Assembly: GCF_024451105.1 (NCBI RefSeq)
Contig: NZ_JANGEY010000014.1
Location: 1 to 64,000 of the forward strand
Origin: Stutzerimonas stutzeri
GTDB taxonomy: Bacteria; Pseudomonadota; Gammaproteobacteria; Pseudomonadales; Pseudomonadaceae
DNA length: 64,000 bases
Direction of reading: 5' to 3'
Of the stretch, positions 36,684 to 51,728 are shown piece by piece. Position 1 is the first letter of the stretch. The number at the start of each line of letters is the position of its first letter. The notes beneath the pieces are model-generated. The model did not search any database and was not told where the DNA came from. It was given only the letters and a program-made list of their open reading frames with translations. The translations under genes were made by a program, and so were the position numbers.

Positions 36684-37175
36684 ATGCCGCTGGCCAATCC
36701 CCGCCTGCTCAATCTTCTCGCCTTCCTGGCCTGCGCCGCACTGCTGGGCTTCGGTCTCTACCTCGAGCATGTCGAAGGGCTCGAGCCCTGTCCGCTGTGC
36801 ATCGTCCAGCGCATCGAGTTCATCGGCGTCGGCCTGGCCTGCCTGGCGGCGGCCGTCCACGGTCCGCAGCGACTCGGCCGGCGCGTCTACGCCGCGCTGA
36901 CCCTGCTGTTCAGCGTCGCCGGCATCGCCTCGGCCGGCCGCCAGGTCTGGCTGCAGGGCCTGCCGGCGGACCAGTTGCCGGCCTGCCTGCCGAGTCTCGA
37001 GTACATGATGGAGGCGCTGCCCTTCCAGGAAATCATCCGTCTGATGCTGCACGGCACCGCCGACTGCGCCGAGGTGACCTGGACCCTGCTCGGCCTGAGC
37101 ATTCCCGAGTGGAGCCTGCTGGCCTTCGCCGGCTTCGCCGCGCTGGCCGTGCTGCAGCTGCTGCGGCGCGACTGA
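36684..37175 (+). CDS. dsbB: Disulfide bond formation protein DsbB (DsbH-like)
   Basis: 163 residues with four membrane segments. First periplasmic pair C36-P-L-C39, second pair in PACLPSLEYMM and TADCAEV (about 99 and 127), and the quinone-binding Arg near QRIEF. It reoxidises DsbA and passes electrons to ubiquinone. The start is set by GGAG 8 nt upstream of ATG. Confidence 0.95.
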   Translation: MPLANPRLLNLLAFLACAALLGFGLYLEHVEGLEPCPLCIVQRIEFIGVGLACLAAAVHGPQRLGRRVYAALTLLFSVAGIASAGRQVWLQGLPADQLPACLPSLEYMMEALPFQEIIRLMLHGTADCAEVTWTLLGLSIPEWSLLAFAGFAALAVLQLLRRD

Positions 37176-37371
37176 GAATCGCCTCATACGGGCGTATCAA
37201 AGTTTTCCCGGCGACGGCTTGCTGCCGCGCGCGCGCGCGACATAGTCTGGCCGCCACCGGCCTGCGCCGGAGGCGGCCGCCGGTCAGCCTCCGGCGGTCG
37301 GCGTCGATGCCGGGTGGCATCGTTTTCCCATGCGCACACCAACACGACCGACGCGGGAAGCGAGGATTACC

Positions 37372-37842
37372 ATGCTCGAGAACTGTCGCAATGCCCAGGA
37401 ACGCTGGGGTGGGGTCCACCTGCTGCTGGATCGCTGGCTGCACGGCCGCCACCAGTTGGTCAGCGCCTTCCAGACCCTCAGTGCCCGTCCGCAGGCCAGC
37501 GGGCCGCTGCTCGAAGACTTCTGCGCCCAACTGATGGACTACCTGTCCGCCGGCCATTTCGAGATCTACGAACAACTGCTCGGCGAGGCGCGCGCCTTCG
37601 GCGACGGACCGGCGCTGGCGCTGGCCGCCAGGGTATTCCCGCAGATCGAGGCCAGCACGGCGATCATGCTCGACTTCAACGATCGCTGCGACAACGGCGA
37701 CTGCCGCGACAGCGCCGGCCTGGTCCACGAGCTGGAGAGGCTCGGCCAGTTGCTGGAGCAACGCTTCGAGCTGGAGGACTGTCTGATCGAAGTGCTGCAC
37801 AACGTGCACAGCAGCGCCGCCAGCCAGACCGACCAGGCCTGA
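37372..37842 (+). CDS. algQ: Anti-sigma-70 factor AlgQ (Rsd family)
   Basis: 156 residues, [30 protein letters not shown]... . AlgQ/Rsd binds region 4 of sigma-70 and favours alternative sigma factors; in P. aeruginosa it also affects alginate and siderophores. The ATG follows GAGG at 7 nt; an upstream ATG 14 codons earlier is less likely. A (CG)-rich alternating run lies in its upstream region. Confidence 0.95.
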   Translation: MLENCRNAQERWGGVHLLLDRWLHGRHQLVSAFQTLSARPQASGPLLEDFCAQLMDYLSAGHFEIYEQLLGEARAFGDGPALALAARVFPQIEASTAIMLDFNDRCDNGDCRDSAGLVHELERLGQLLEQRFELEDCLIEVLHNVHSSAASQTDQA

Positions 37843-37879
37843 GGCGAGGCCTCTGGAAGCCGCGCCGACGGCGGACTAG

Positions 37880-37897
37880 TATGAGGTCACACTCATA
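37880..37897. promoter_or_regulatory. Palindrome upstream of algP
   Basis: TATGAGGTCACACTCATA is an inverted repeat (TATGAG/CTCATA, 6-bp spacer) 15 bp before the algP ATG, overlapping the likely -10 region. Possible operator. Confidence 0.4.
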
Positions 37898-37912
37898 GCC
37901 GGGAGGCATTTC

Positions 37913-38650
37913 ATGGCGACCAGGAAAAAGCCAGTCACCACGCCGCTGCATCTGTTGCAGCAACTGTCCCACAGTCTGCTCGAGCATCTGGAGCAGGCCT
38001 GCAGCCAGGCGCTGGTGGATGCCGAGAAGCTGCTGGCCAAGCTGGAGAAGCAGCGCAGCAAGGCCCAGGACAAGCTGCACAAGGCCAGCGCCCGCCTCGA
38101 GGAGGCCGCTGCCGCCGGCAAGGCCAAGGCACAGGCCAAGGCGCGCGAGGCCATCGCCGAGCTGGAGGAGCTGCTCGACACCCTCAAGCAGCGCCAGAGC
38201 GAAACCCGCGACTATATCGTGCGCCTGAAGGTCGACGCCGAAGAAAGCCTGCACCTGGCCCAGGGCATCGGCAAGGTCAAGGAAAGCGTTGCCCAGTTGC
38301 TCGCCCAGCGCGAGAGCGGCGAGGCGCCGGCCAAGCCGCGTGCGGCGCGCCGCCCCCGCAGCGCCGCCCCGGCGGCGCCCCCTGCCAAGTCGCCGCCGCG
38401 CAGTCGGCGCAGCAGCGCCAAGCCGCAGGCCGCCGCCGAGGCGCCCGTGGTCGGCGCCGAGAGCCCGGTCCCCGCCGCGCCGCCCGCCGCCAAGCCGGCA
38501 CGCAAGCGCAATGCGCCCGCCGCCAAGCCCGTCGCCGCGAGCAAGCCTGCCAAGCCGTCTGCACCGCGCGCTGCGCGCAAGCCGGCCGCCGCCAAGGCGG
38601 AATCGACGGCGGCCGCCGTGCCGAGCGGCGAGGCGCCGGCTCAGGACTGA
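37913..38650 (+). CDS. algP: Histone-like alginate regulator AlgP
   Basis: 245 residues. The N-terminal half is a long coiled coil (LLQQLSHSLLEHLEQACSQAL...LLDTLKQRQSETRDY). The C-terminal third is low-complexity Ala/Lys/Pro (KPAA-type repeats: AKPARKRNAPAAKPVAASK), like eukaryotic H1 tails. The tail is shorter and less regular than the many KPAA repeats of P. aeruginosa AlgP. It binds DNA non-specifically and affects alginate genes. Its last 10 bases overlap the convergent next gene. Confidence 0.92.
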   Translation: MATRKKPVTTPLHLLQQLSHSLLEHLEQACSQALVDAEKLLAKLEKQRSKAQDKLHKASARLEEAAAAGKAKAQAKAREAIAELEELLDTLKQRQSETRDYIVRLKVDAEESLHLAQGIGKVKESVAQLLAQRESGEAPAKPRAARRPRSAAPAAPPAKSPPRSRRSSAKPQAAAEAPVVGAESPVPAAPPAAKPARKRNAPAAKPVAASKPAKPSAPRAARKPAAAKAESTAAAVPSGEAPAQD

Positions 38651-39108
38651 CCCGCCAACCCTGCCGCGACGCGCAGCGCCTGCAGCGCGTCGCGGCAGGC
38701 GGGGGCCAGCGGCTCCAGCCAGGTCGTCGCGCTCGCTGCGGGTGCATTCGTCGCCCAGTCCGCCGCCAGTTCCTCGATGCGCTCCAGCAGCCGGCGTTCG
38801 GCCTGCAGCTCCAGTTCCGCCAGGCGGCCGCGCAGCTCGGCCAGTTGCGTATCCGTCGCGGCCGGTGCCTTCCAGGCGCGGCGCAGCTGGCGCAGCGGGG
38901 CGACGACCGTCTGCTGCCAGGGCTGCGCCAGGCGCTGCAGGTGCGCGATTCGCGCCGGCGTCGCGTCCAGCCGACGACTCTCCAGCCACAGCCCGGCGAG
39001 CAGCAGGCAGACGTCGGCGCCGTGCTCGTCCTGCAGCTTCAGGCACAGTCCGGCGACGTCGGGACATCGGTAGAGGTCGACGGCGAAACTCCATAGCGAT
39101 TGCGGCAT
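38641..39108 (-). CDS. TIGR02444 family protein
   Basis: 155 residues: SLWSFAVDLYRCPDVAGLCLKLQDEHGADVCLLLAGLWLE matches the conserved N-terminus of TIGR02444 (DUF2390). All-helical, function unknown. Convergent with algP and divergent from the ABC-F gene, as in other pseudomonads. Confidence 0.9.
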   Translation of the reverse strand: MPQSLWSFAVDLYRCPDVAGLCLKLQDEHGADVCLLLAGLWLESRRLDATPARIAHLQRLAQPWQQTVVAPLRQLRRAWKAPAATDTQLAELRGRLAELELQAERRLLERIEELAADWATNAPAASATTWLEPLAPACRDALQALRVAAGLAGQS

Positions 39109-39169
39109 GCAGGCCTCCGGGCGAGGGAAGCTGGTAGACTGCGGCACCGCCGAAGCCTCTTCCCAGATC

Positions 39170-41073
<1,904 letters not shown>

Positions 41074-41077
<4 letters not shown>

Positions 41078-41661
41078 AGGCCTGGCTGGCGCACTGGCTG
41101 GGCGAGTGGGGCGAGACCCTGCTGTTCGGCGGCCAGTTGCTGCTGATCCTGCTCGCCGGCTTCGTCCTGCAGCGCCTGGTGGCGCGCGCGCTGACCCGCG
41201 TCGCCAGCCGCTACCACCTGCCCGGCGAGCTGCTGCTGCCGCTGCGCGGCGCGCTGCGCTGGCTGATCATGGGCAGCGCGCTGATGCTCGCCCTGGAGCA
41301 CCTCGGGGTGTCTGCCGGGGTGCTCTGGGCGGCGTTCTCCGGCTTCGTCGCGGTCGCCGCGGTGGCCTTCTTCGCCATCTGGAGCGTGCTCTCCAACCTG
41401 TTCTGCGCGGTGCTGATCTTCACCATCGGACCGTTCCGCCTGGGCGACCGGGTGGAGGTCATGGACGGCTTCGACAAGCCCGGCGCCAAGGGCCGGGTGG
41501 TGGCGATCAACCTGCTCTACACCACCCTCGAGGAGGAGAGCGAGAATGCTGGCGGAGCCCTGCTGCAGATCCCCAACAGCCTGTTCTTCCAGAAGGTCGT
41601 GCGCCGCTGGCGCGGGACCGAGCACCAGCCCGTCACACTCCTTCCTCCCAACGAGACCTGA
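41074..41661 (+). CDS. Small MscS-family mechanosensitive channel
   Basis: 195 residues. Three N-terminal membrane segments (about 15-105) are followed by the MscS beta domain (FTIGPFRLGDRVEVMDG, GRVVAINLLYTTL) and the conserved IPNSLFFQKVV. It is shorter than MscS (286 aa) because the C-terminal alpha/beta vestibule is largely missing. ATGA overlap with the ABC-F gene suggests co-translation. Confidence 0.88.
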
Positions 41662-41667
41662 TCCATC

Positions 41668-42429
41668 ATGGAATGGCTGACCAGCCCGGAAGTCTGGGTT
41701 GCTTTCCTCACCCTCACCGCCCTGGAAATCGTCCTCGGCATCGACAACATCATCTTCATCTCCATCCTGGTCGGCCGCCTGCCCAGAGAGCAGCAGGCCA
41801 GGGCGCGCCTCTTCGGCCTGGCGCTGGCCATGGGCACGCGCATCCTGCTGCTGCTGTCGATCGCCTGGGTGATGCGCCTGACCGCCGACCTGTTCAGCGT
41901 GTTCGAGCAGGGCGTGTCCGGTCGCGACCTGATCCTGTTCTTCGGTGGCCTGTTCCTGCTGTTCAAGAGCACCATGGAGATCTGGCACAGCGTCGAAGGC
42001 GAGGAGGACGCGGCAGCCGAAGGCGGCAGCGTGAAGAAGGCCGCTTTCATGGGGGTGATCCTGCAGATCGCGGTGATCGACATCATCTTCTCGCTGGACT
42101 CGGTGATCACCGCGGTCGGCCTGGTGGAAAGCGTGCCGGTGATGGTCGCCGCGATCGTCATTGCCGTGCTGGTGATGATGCTGTCCGCCGGTACCATCAG
42201 TGACTTCATCGATAAGCACCCGTCGCTGAAGATCCTCGCCCTGTCGTTCCTCATCGTGGTCGGCACCCTGTTGATCGCAGAGGCTTTCGAGGTGCACGTG
42301 CCCAAGGGCTACGTCTACTTCGCCATGGCCTTCTCGCTGGGCGTCGAGGCGCTCAACATCCGCATGCGCACCGCGATGCGGCGCAAGCTCAAGGAGCCGG
42401 TCAAGCTGCACAAGGACCTGCCGAGCTGA
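41668..42429 (+). CDS. TerC family integral membrane protein
   Basis: 253 residues, about seven membrane segments. The TerC acidic motifs are ALEIVLGIDNIIFIS (near residue 20) and IIFSLDSVITAVG (near 145). TerC proteins export Mn2+ or metalate secreted proteins. It starts 6 bp after the mscS-like stop, so probably in the same transcript. Confidence 0.93.
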   Translation: MEWLTSPEVWVAFLTLTALEIVLGIDNIIFISILVGRLPREQQARARLFGLALAMGTRILLLLSIAWVMRLTADLFSVFEQGVSGRDLILFFGGLFLLFKSTMEIWHSVEGEEDAAAEGGSVKKAAFMGVILQIAVIDIIFSLDSVITAVGLVESVPVMVAAIVIAVLVMMLSAGTISDFIDKHPSLKILALSFLIVVGTLLIAEAFEVHVPKGYVYFAMAFSLGVEALNIRMRTAMRRKLKEPVKLHKDLPS

Positions 42430-42525
42430 GCGTGGTAGGCTGAGCCCAGCCGCTCTGGCATGCTGTACCCGCCGGCCCTGCATGGGCCGGCGTCGTTTCC
42501 GCCATCCCTTACCGGAGTCTGCCCC

Positions 42526-43158
42526 ATGAGCCCGGAAACCTGGCTTGCCTTCTTCGCCGCCTGCTGGGTGATCAGCCTGTCGCCCGGCGCCGGGGCGATC
42601 GCCTCGATGTCCAGTGGCCTCAACTATGGCTTCCGCCGTGGCTACTGGAACGCCATCGGCCTGCAGCTGGCGCTGGCCCTGCAGATCGCCGTGGTTGCCG
42701 CCGGTCTCGGCGCGGTGCTGGCCGCCTCGGAGCTGGCCTTCGCGGCGATCAAGTGGTTCGGCGTCGCCTACCTGGCGTACCTGGGCTGGAGGCAATGGGT
42801 GGCGCCGGTCGGCGAGCTGGCCGATGCCAGCGCCGGGCGCCCGCTCGGCCGGCCGCTGACCCTGGTGCTGCGCGGCTTCGTGGTCAACGCCAGCAACCCC
42901 AAGGCGATCGTGTTCATCCTCGCCGTGCTGCCGCAGTTCCTCGACCCGGCCCGCCCGCTGCTGGCCCAGTACCTGGCCATGGCGGCGACCATGATCGCCG
43001 TCGACCTGGTGGTGATGGCCGGCTACACCGGGCTGGCCGCGCGGGTCCTGCGCCTGCTGCGCACGCCACGCCAGCAGCGCCTGCTCAACCGCAGCTTCGC
43101 CAGCCTGTTCATGGCCGCCGCCGGTCTGCTCGCGCTGGTGCGTCGCGCGCCGGGCTGA
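42526..43158 (+). CDS. LysE/RhtB family amino acid exporter
   Basis: 210 residues, six hydrophobic segments, with the family signature WVISLSPGAGAIASMSSGLNYGFRRG near the N-terminus and VNASNPKAIVFILAVLPQF. It exports amino acids or homoserine-like compounds; substrate unknown. Single gene with its own ribosome site (CCGGAG). Confidence 0.92.
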   Translation: MSPETWLAFFAACWVISLSPGAGAIASMSSGLNYGFRRGYWNAIGLQLALALQIAVVAAGLGAVLAASELAFAAIKWFGVAYLAYLGWRQWVAPVGELADASAGRPLGRPLTLVLRGFVVNASNPKAIVFILAVLPQFLDPARPLLAQYLAMAATMIAVDLVVMAGYTGLAARVLRLLRTPRQQRLLNRSFASLFMAAAGLLALVRRAPG

Positions 43159-43164
43159 GGCTCG

Positions 43165-43268
43165 TCACCAGGGCACCGGCTGCCCGCTCCAGTCCCAGAA
43201 GCTGCCGCTGTCGGCCGGGCTGCGTGCGCCGAGCACCTCGAGCAGGCGCGCGGCGCAGCGCGGCGGGA
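43165..43268 (-). pseudogene. C-terminal remnant of a short-chain dehydrogenase gene
   Basis: Read on the minus strand, the last ~34 codons give PPRCAARLLEVLGARSPADS followed by GSFWDWSGQPVPW and a stop. This matches the C-terminal ends of pseudomonad SDR oxidoreductases (typically '...aA.rll.vl..l...dSG.F.dW.G..lPW'). Upstream of this piece the frame does not continue as an SDR and yaiI begins 80 bp later, so the rest of the gene has been lost. Confidence 0.6.
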
Positions 43269-43350
43269 TGCGTGGCACGGACGGGCACTGGTGGACGACG
43301 CAGGCGATCCCCTACCATGCCGGCGGTGACCTGCTGCTGGAGAGAGACGA

Positions 43351-45757
<2,407 letters not shown>

Positions 45758-45777
45758 CGTCCCTGCAGGAAGATGCA

Positions 45778-47994
45778 ATGAACACTCAAGGACTCATCGA
45801 CAGCGAATTGCCGGAGGCCGTGGCGGCCTCCGCCCCGCCGGCCGCCGAGGCCGCGCCCATGCCGCCGGAGGAGGGCGTCGACGCGCCGGCGCCGGTCGAG
45901 GAGCCGGCCGCGCCGGTGCCCGGCCTGGATGACAGCAGCCTGTACATCCACCGCGAGCTGTCGCAGCTGCAATTCAACATCCGCGTGCTGGAGCAGGCGC
46001 TGGACGAGTCCACCCCGCTGCTCGAGCGGCTGAAGTTCCTGCTGATCTTCTCCAGCAACCTCGACGAGTTCTTCGAGATCCGCGTCGCCGGGCTGAAGAA
46101 GCAGGTCGCCTTCGCTCGCGAGCTGGCCGGCGCCGACGGCCTGCAACCGCACCAGGTGCTGGCGCGGATTTCCGAGCTGGTCCACGAGCAGGTCGACCGC
46201 CAGTACGCGATCCTCAACGAGGTGCTGCTGCCGGCGCTGGAGCAGCACCAGATCCGCTTCATCCGCCGGCGCCACTGGACCACCAAGATCAAGAACTGGG
46301 TGCGCAAGTATTTCCGCGAGGAGATCGCGCCGATCATGACGCCGATCGGCCTCGACCCGACCCACCCGTTCCCCCTGCTGGTCAACAAGAGCCTGAACTT
46401 CATCGTCGAGCTGGAAGGCATCGACGCCTTCGGCCGCGACTCGGGCCTGGCCATCCTGCCGGCGCCGCGCCTGCTGCCGCGGGTGATCCGCATCCCCGAG
46501 GAGGTCGGCGGTCCCGGCGACAACTTCGTGTTCCTCTCGTCGATGATCCACGCCCACGCCGACGACCTGTTCCACGGCATGAGCGTCAAGGGTTGCTACC
46601 AGTTCCGCCTGACCCGCAACGCCGACCTGTCGGTGGACGCCGAGGATGTCGAGGACCTGGCCCGCGCCTTGCGCGGCGAGCTGTACTCGCGGCGCTTCGG
46701 CGATGCGGTACGCCTGGAGGTGGCGGACAACTGCCCCGAGCACCTGACCAACTATCTGCTCAAGCAGTTCGGCCTCGGCGAGAGCGAGCTGTACCAGGTC
46801 AACGGTCCGGTCAACCTGACCCGGCTGTTCTCGATCACCGGCCTGGACAGCCAGCGCGCCCTGCAGTACGTGCCGATCACCCCGGCGATTCCCAAGGCGC
46901 TGCAGAGCAGCGAAAAGCTGTTCAACGTGGTCGGCAAGCAGGACGTGCTGCTCTACCACCCGTTCGAGTCGTTCACCCCGGTGGTCGACCTGCTGCGCCA
47001 GGCGGCCAAGGACCCCAACGTGCTGGCGATCAAGCAGACCCTGTACCGTTCGGGAGCCAACTCGGAGATCGTCGACGCGCTGGTCGACGCGGCGCGCAGC
47101 GGCAAGGAGGTCACCGCGGTGATCGAGCTGCGCGCGCGCTTCGACGAGGAGTCCAACCTGGCCCTGGCCAGCCGCCTGCAGCAGGCCGGCGCGGTGGTGA
47201 TCTACGGCGTGGTCGGCTTCAAGACCCACGCCAAGATGATGCTGATCCTGCGCCGCGAGAACGGCGAGCTGGTGCGTTACGCGCATCTGGGCACCGGCAA
47301 CTACCACGCCGGCAACGCCCGCCTGTACACCGACTACAGCCTGCTGACCTCCGACGACGCGCTCTGCGAGGACGTCTCCAAGCTGTTCAACCAGTTGATC
47401 GGCATGGGCAAGACCCTGCGCATGAAGAAGCTGCTGCATGCGCCCTTCACCCTGAAGAAGACCCTGCTCGACATGATCGCGCGGGAAACCCAGCACGCCC
47501 TCGACGGCAAGCCGGCGCACATCATCGCCAAGATGAACTCGCTGACCGACCCGAAGATGATCAAGGCGCTGTACAAGGCCAGCCAGAGCGGGGTGAAGAT
47601 CGACCTGATCGTGCGCGGCATGTGCTGCCTGCGTCCGGGCATCCCCGGGGTGTCGCACAACATCCAGGTACGCTCGATCATCGGCCGCTTCCTCGAGCAC
47701 AGCCGCGCCTACTACTTCCAGAACGACGGCGAAGAGCAGCTCTACCTGGCCAGCGCCGACTGGATGGAGCGCAACCTCGACAAGCGGGTGGAGACCTGCT
47801 TCCCGCTGGAGGGCAAGAAGCTGGTCACCCGGGTCAAGAAGGAGCTGGAGGCCTACCTGGCCGACAACACCCAGGCCTGGGTGCTGCAGAGCGACGGCCG
47901 CTACCTGCGCCTGCAGCCGACCGGCAACCAGAACCCGCGCAGCGCCCAGGCGCTGATGGTGGAGAAGCTGAGCGGCCCGCTGCTGGTGCGCTGA
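45778..47994 (+). CDS. ppk: Polyphosphate kinase 1
   Basis: 738 residues. An Ala/Pro/Glu-rich N-terminal extension (about 45 residues) precedes the PPK1 N domain ([20 protein letters not shown]), head domain, and two phospholipase D-like C domains with catalytic His motifs ([12 protein letters not shown] and [20 protein letters not shown]). It makes polyphosphate from ATP. Convergent with ppx, the usual pseudomonad arrangement. Confidence 0.97.
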   Translation: MNTQGLIDSELPEAVAASAPPAAEAAPMPPEEGVDAPAPVEEPAAPVPGLDDSSLYIHRELSQLQFNIRVLEQALDESTPLLERLKFLLIFSSNLDEFFEIRVAGLKKQVAFARELAGADGLQPHQVLARISELVHEQVDRQYAILNEVLLPALEQHQIRFIRRRHWTTKIKNWVRKYFREEIAPIMTPIGLDPTHPFPLLVNKSLNFIVELEGIDAFGRDSGLAILPAPRLLPRVIRIPEEVGGPGDNFVFLSSMIHAHADDLFHGMSVKGCYQFRLTRNADLSVDAEDVEDLARALRGELYSRRFGDAVRLEVADNCPEHLTNYLLKQFGLGESELYQVNGPVNLTRLFSITGLDSQRALQYVPITPAIPKALQSSEKLFNVVGKQDVLLYHPFESFTPVVDLLRQAAKDPNVLAIKQTLYRSGANSEIVDALVDAARSGKEVTAVIELRARFDEESNLALASRLQQAGAVVIYGVVGFKTHAKMMLILRRENGELVRYAHLGTGNYHAGNARLYTDYSLLTSDDALCEDVSKLFNQLIGMGKTLRMKKLLHAPFTLKKTLLDMIARETQHALDGKPAHIIAKMNSLTDPKMIKALYKASQSGVKIDLIVRGMCCLRPGIPGVSHNIQVRSIIGRFLEHSRAYYFQNDGEEQLYLASADWMERNLDKRVETCFPLEGKKLVTRVKKELEAYLADNTQAWVLQSDGRYLRLQPTGNQNPRSAQALMVEKLSGPLLVR

Positions 47995-48015
47995 GCCGAT
48001 CCGTGCGGCAACCGG

Positions 48016-48047
48016 AAGGGGCGACTCCTCGCGGGGCGCCCCTTCTG
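48016..48047. terminator. Terminator between ppk and ppx
   Basis: AAGGGGCG / CGCCCCTT stem with a 13-nt loop that is itself GC-rich, between convergent genes; weak T-run (TTCT). Confidence 0.65.
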
Positions 48048-48060
48048 CGTTGCACTGTGC

Positions 48061-49563
48061 TCAGCGCCCGCTGAGCTTGTAGCCGACCCGCGCCAGCCAC
48101 TGTGCCTCGGCCTCGATGTCGGCCTCGGTCAGCGGGTTGGCGGCCAGCCAGCCGGGCGGGAACACCGCCTCGAGGCTGCGCGGGCCGGCGTGGAAGGTCA
48201 CCTCGGGCATCTCCTGGGTGCCGCGGATGTGGTGGAACAGGATGGCGAAGCGCAGCACGATGCACAGGCGCACCAGGCGCTCGCCTTCCTCGCCGAACTC
48301 GGCGAAGCGCTCCACCGGGATGTTGCGCCGGTGGCCGCGCACCAGCAGGGCGAGCATCTGCTGGTCGAGGCGCGAGAAGCCGGCCAGGTCGGCGTGCTCG
48401 AGGATGTAGGCGCCGTGCTTGTGGTAGTGGTAGTGGGCGATGTCCAGGCCGATCTCGTGGACCTTGGCGCCCCAGCTGAGCAGCTCGCGGTGCCAGTCGT
48501 CGTTCAGTCCCCAGGGCTCGGCGACCTGGGCGAGGATCGACTGCGCCTTGGCCTCGACCCGGGCGGCCTGCTCGAGGTCGACGTGGCAGCGCTCCATCAG
48601 CGCCGACAGGGTGCGCTCGCGCACGTCCTCGTGGCTCTGCCGGCCGATCATGTCGTACAGCACGCCCTCGCGCAGGGCGCCTTCGGCGTGGGTCATCGAC
48701 TGGATCTCGAGGGCGTCGAAGGTCGCCTCGAGGATCGCCAGGCCGGCCGGCAGGATCGGCTGGCGGTCCGGCTTGACCCCCTCGATGGCCAGCTCGGCGA
48801 GGCTGTCGCACTTGAGCACCTTGCGCTTGAGCCAGGCCAGGCCCTGCGGGGTGATCTCGCCGTTGCCCTGCCCGCCGGCCTGCAGCGCCAGGCTGATGGC
48901 GCGGATGGTGCCGGAGGAGCCGACCGCCTCGCGCCAGCCGAGCCGGCGCAGCGCCTGCTCGAACCCCATCAGTTCCAGGCGCGCCGCGGTGTAGGCCTGG
49001 GCGTAGCGCGCCAGGCTGAGCTTGCCGTCGGCGAAGAAGCGCTTGCTGTAGCTGACGCAGCCCATCTGCTGGCTCTCGCGCAGCAGCGACTCGAAGCGCT
49101 CGCCGATGATGAACTCGGTGCTGCCGCCGCCGATGTCCACCACCAGGCGCTTGCCCTCGGCCACCGGCAGGCTGTGCGACACGCCGAGGTGGATCAGGCG
49201 CGCCTCCTCGCGGCCGGAGATCACCTCGACCTGGTGGCCGAGCAGTTCCTCGGCGCGGCGGATGAACACCGCGCGGTTGCGTGCCTCGCGCAGCGCGTTG
49301 GTGGCGACGATGCGCACCGCACCCTGCGGCAGACCGTTGATCAGCTGGGCGAAGCGGCGCAGGCAGTCGAGGCCGCGGCCCATCGCCGCCTCGTCGAGGT
49401 TGCGCTGTTCGTCGAGCCCGGCGGCCAGCTGCACCTTCTCGCCCAGGCGTTCGAGCAGGCGGATCTCGCCCTGGTCGACCCGCGCCAGCACCATGTGGAT
49501 GCTGTTGGAGCCGATGTCGATCGCGGCGATCAGAGGAAAGGCTTGGGCTGGTGTGTGCGGCAT
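48061..49563 (-). CDS. ppx: Exopolyphosphatase Ppx
   Basis: 500 residues. Ppx/GppA actin-like ATPase fold: [16 protein letters not shown] (phosphate 1), [15 protein letters not shown] (phosphate 2), catalytic Glu near [11 protein letters not shown], and a C-terminal HD-like helical domain. It hydrolyses polyphosphate processively and, with GppA relatives, pppGpp. Confidence 0.96.
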   Translation of the reverse strand: MPHTPAQAFPLIAAIDIGSNSIHMVLARVDQGEIRLLERLGEKVQLAAGLDEQRNLDEAAMGRGLDCLRRFAQLINGLPQGAVRIVATNALREARNRAVFIRRAEELLGHQVEVISGREEARLIHLGVSHSLPVAEGKRLVVDIGGGSTEFIIGERFESLLRESQQMGCVSYSKRFFADGKLSLARYAQAYTAARLELMGFEQALRRLGWREAVGSSGTIRAISLALQAGGQGNGEITPQGLAWLKRKVLKCDSLAELAIEGVKPDRQPILPAGLAILEATFDALEIQSMTHAEGALREGVLYDMIGRQSHEDVRERTLSALMERCHVDLEQAARVEAKAQSILAQVAEPWGLNDDWHRELLSWGAKVHEIGLDIAHYHYHKHGAYILEHADLAGFSRLDQQMLALLVRGHRRNIPVERFAEFGEEGERLVRLCIVLRFAILFHHIRGTQEMPEVTFHAGPRSLEAVFPPGWLAANPLTEADIEAEAQWLARVGYKLSGR

Positions 49564-49775
49564 GATCGGACTATCTCGGGGCGAAACGGCAGAAGTCTGT
49601 CATCATAGAGCAATCATGCGCCGCGCAGGTTACAGTCGTCGCCGGCACGGCCGGTCATAGGTCGTACCCGCGCGCCCCCATAGTCAAGGCCGATCGCCGC
49701 CGCCTTCCGGTTGCCGGCGAGTGGGGCTATCATGGCGCGACTTTTTTGCGCATCCGATCATCACGGAGAACCACC

Positions 49776-50102
49776 ATGAGCGAATTCATCACCAACGTCA
49801 CCGACGCCAGCTTCGAGCAGGACGTGCTCAAGGCCGACGGCCCGGTACTGGTCGACTACTGGGCCGAGTGGTGCGGTCCGTGCAAGATGATTGCCCCGGT
49901 GCTCGACGAGATCGCCAAGGACTACCAGGGCAAGCTCACCGTGTGCAAGCTGAACATCGACGAGAACCAGGACACCCCGGCCAAGTTCGGCGTGCGCGGC
50001 ATCCCGACCCTGATGCTGTTCAAGAACGGCAACGTCGAGGCCACCAAGGTCGGCGCGCTGTCCAAGTCCCAGCTGGCGGCCTTCCTCGACAGCAACATCT
50101 GA
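49776..50102 (+). CDS. trxA: Thioredoxin 1 TrxA
   Basis: 108 residues with the active site W-C33-G-P-C36 and cis-Pro in RGIPTLMLF. Main cytosolic disulfide reductant. ACGGAG 7 nt before ATG; an in-frame ATG ten codons earlier precedes this ribosome site and is rejected. Confidence 0.97.
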   Translation: MSEFITNVTDASFEQDVLKADGPVLVDYWAEWCGPCKMIAPVLDEIAKDYQGKLTVCKLNIDENQDTPAKFGVRGIPTLMLFKNGNVEATKVGALSKSQLAAFLDSNI

Positions 50103-50112
50103 TCCGGATGTC

Positions 50113-50142
50113 GAAAAACCCCGTTGCACGACGGGGTTTTTT
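50113..50142 (+). terminator. Rho-independent terminator after trxA
   Basis: AAACCCCGT / ACGGGGTTT stem with a 6-nt loop and TTTTTT: a strong terminator that separates trxA from rho. Confidence 0.9.
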
Positions 50143-50333
50143 CTGCTTGCATGCTGGACTCTGCCACAAGCGCAATGCTAAATTCGGCCTGCAGTCGCGA
50201 TCAGACTGCCTCCCGCATGCCGTAGCCGCCGCCCTCACATCCCGAATTCCCGCAGTGAAGCTGCCGTATCCTGCGGCGCGGCTCCCGAAGCTCGACGCTT
50301 CCCCTAATCTCTCGCCAACCTGCACCTCATCCT
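50143..50333 (+). promoter_or_regulatory. rho 5' leader (putative autoregulatory)
   Basis: 190 bp between trxA and rho with no gene. The -10-like TGCTAAAT is near 50176. The last 40 bases before the rho ATG are C-rich and nearly G-free, as expected of a Rho-utilisation (rut) site; Rho is known to attenuate its own leader. I recall an Rfam 'Pseudomon-Rho' leader motif at this place. Confidence 0.55.
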
Positions 50334-51593
<1,260 letters not shown>

Positions 51594-51613
51594 GGCGGCG
51601 CCCTGGATCTGCA

Positions 51614-51642
51614 GACAACGGCCGGCATTCCCGGCCGTTGTC
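51614..51642 (+). terminator. Hairpin after rho
   Basis: ACAACGGCCGG / CCGGCCGTTGT, an 11-bp stem with a 5-nt loop, 20 bp after the rho stop; there is no T-run, so efficiency is doubtful. Confidence 0.55.
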
Positions 51643-51728
51643 GCTCCTGCCGGCGGCCTCTGGCGGTTTCTGTCCGGCATCGTTCGGCGCTAGACTGGCC
51701 GCCTTTCGAATCTTCCCGAGGCTCAAGC

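Noticed and set aside
48190-49608. 472-codon plus-strand frame opposite ppx
   Set aside because: Antisense to a clear Ppx protein with intact motifs; no start signal.
49595-49620. Pho box upstream of ppx (CTGTCATCATAGAGCAATCAT)
   Set aside because: Only one half-site is good, and it points away from ppx.
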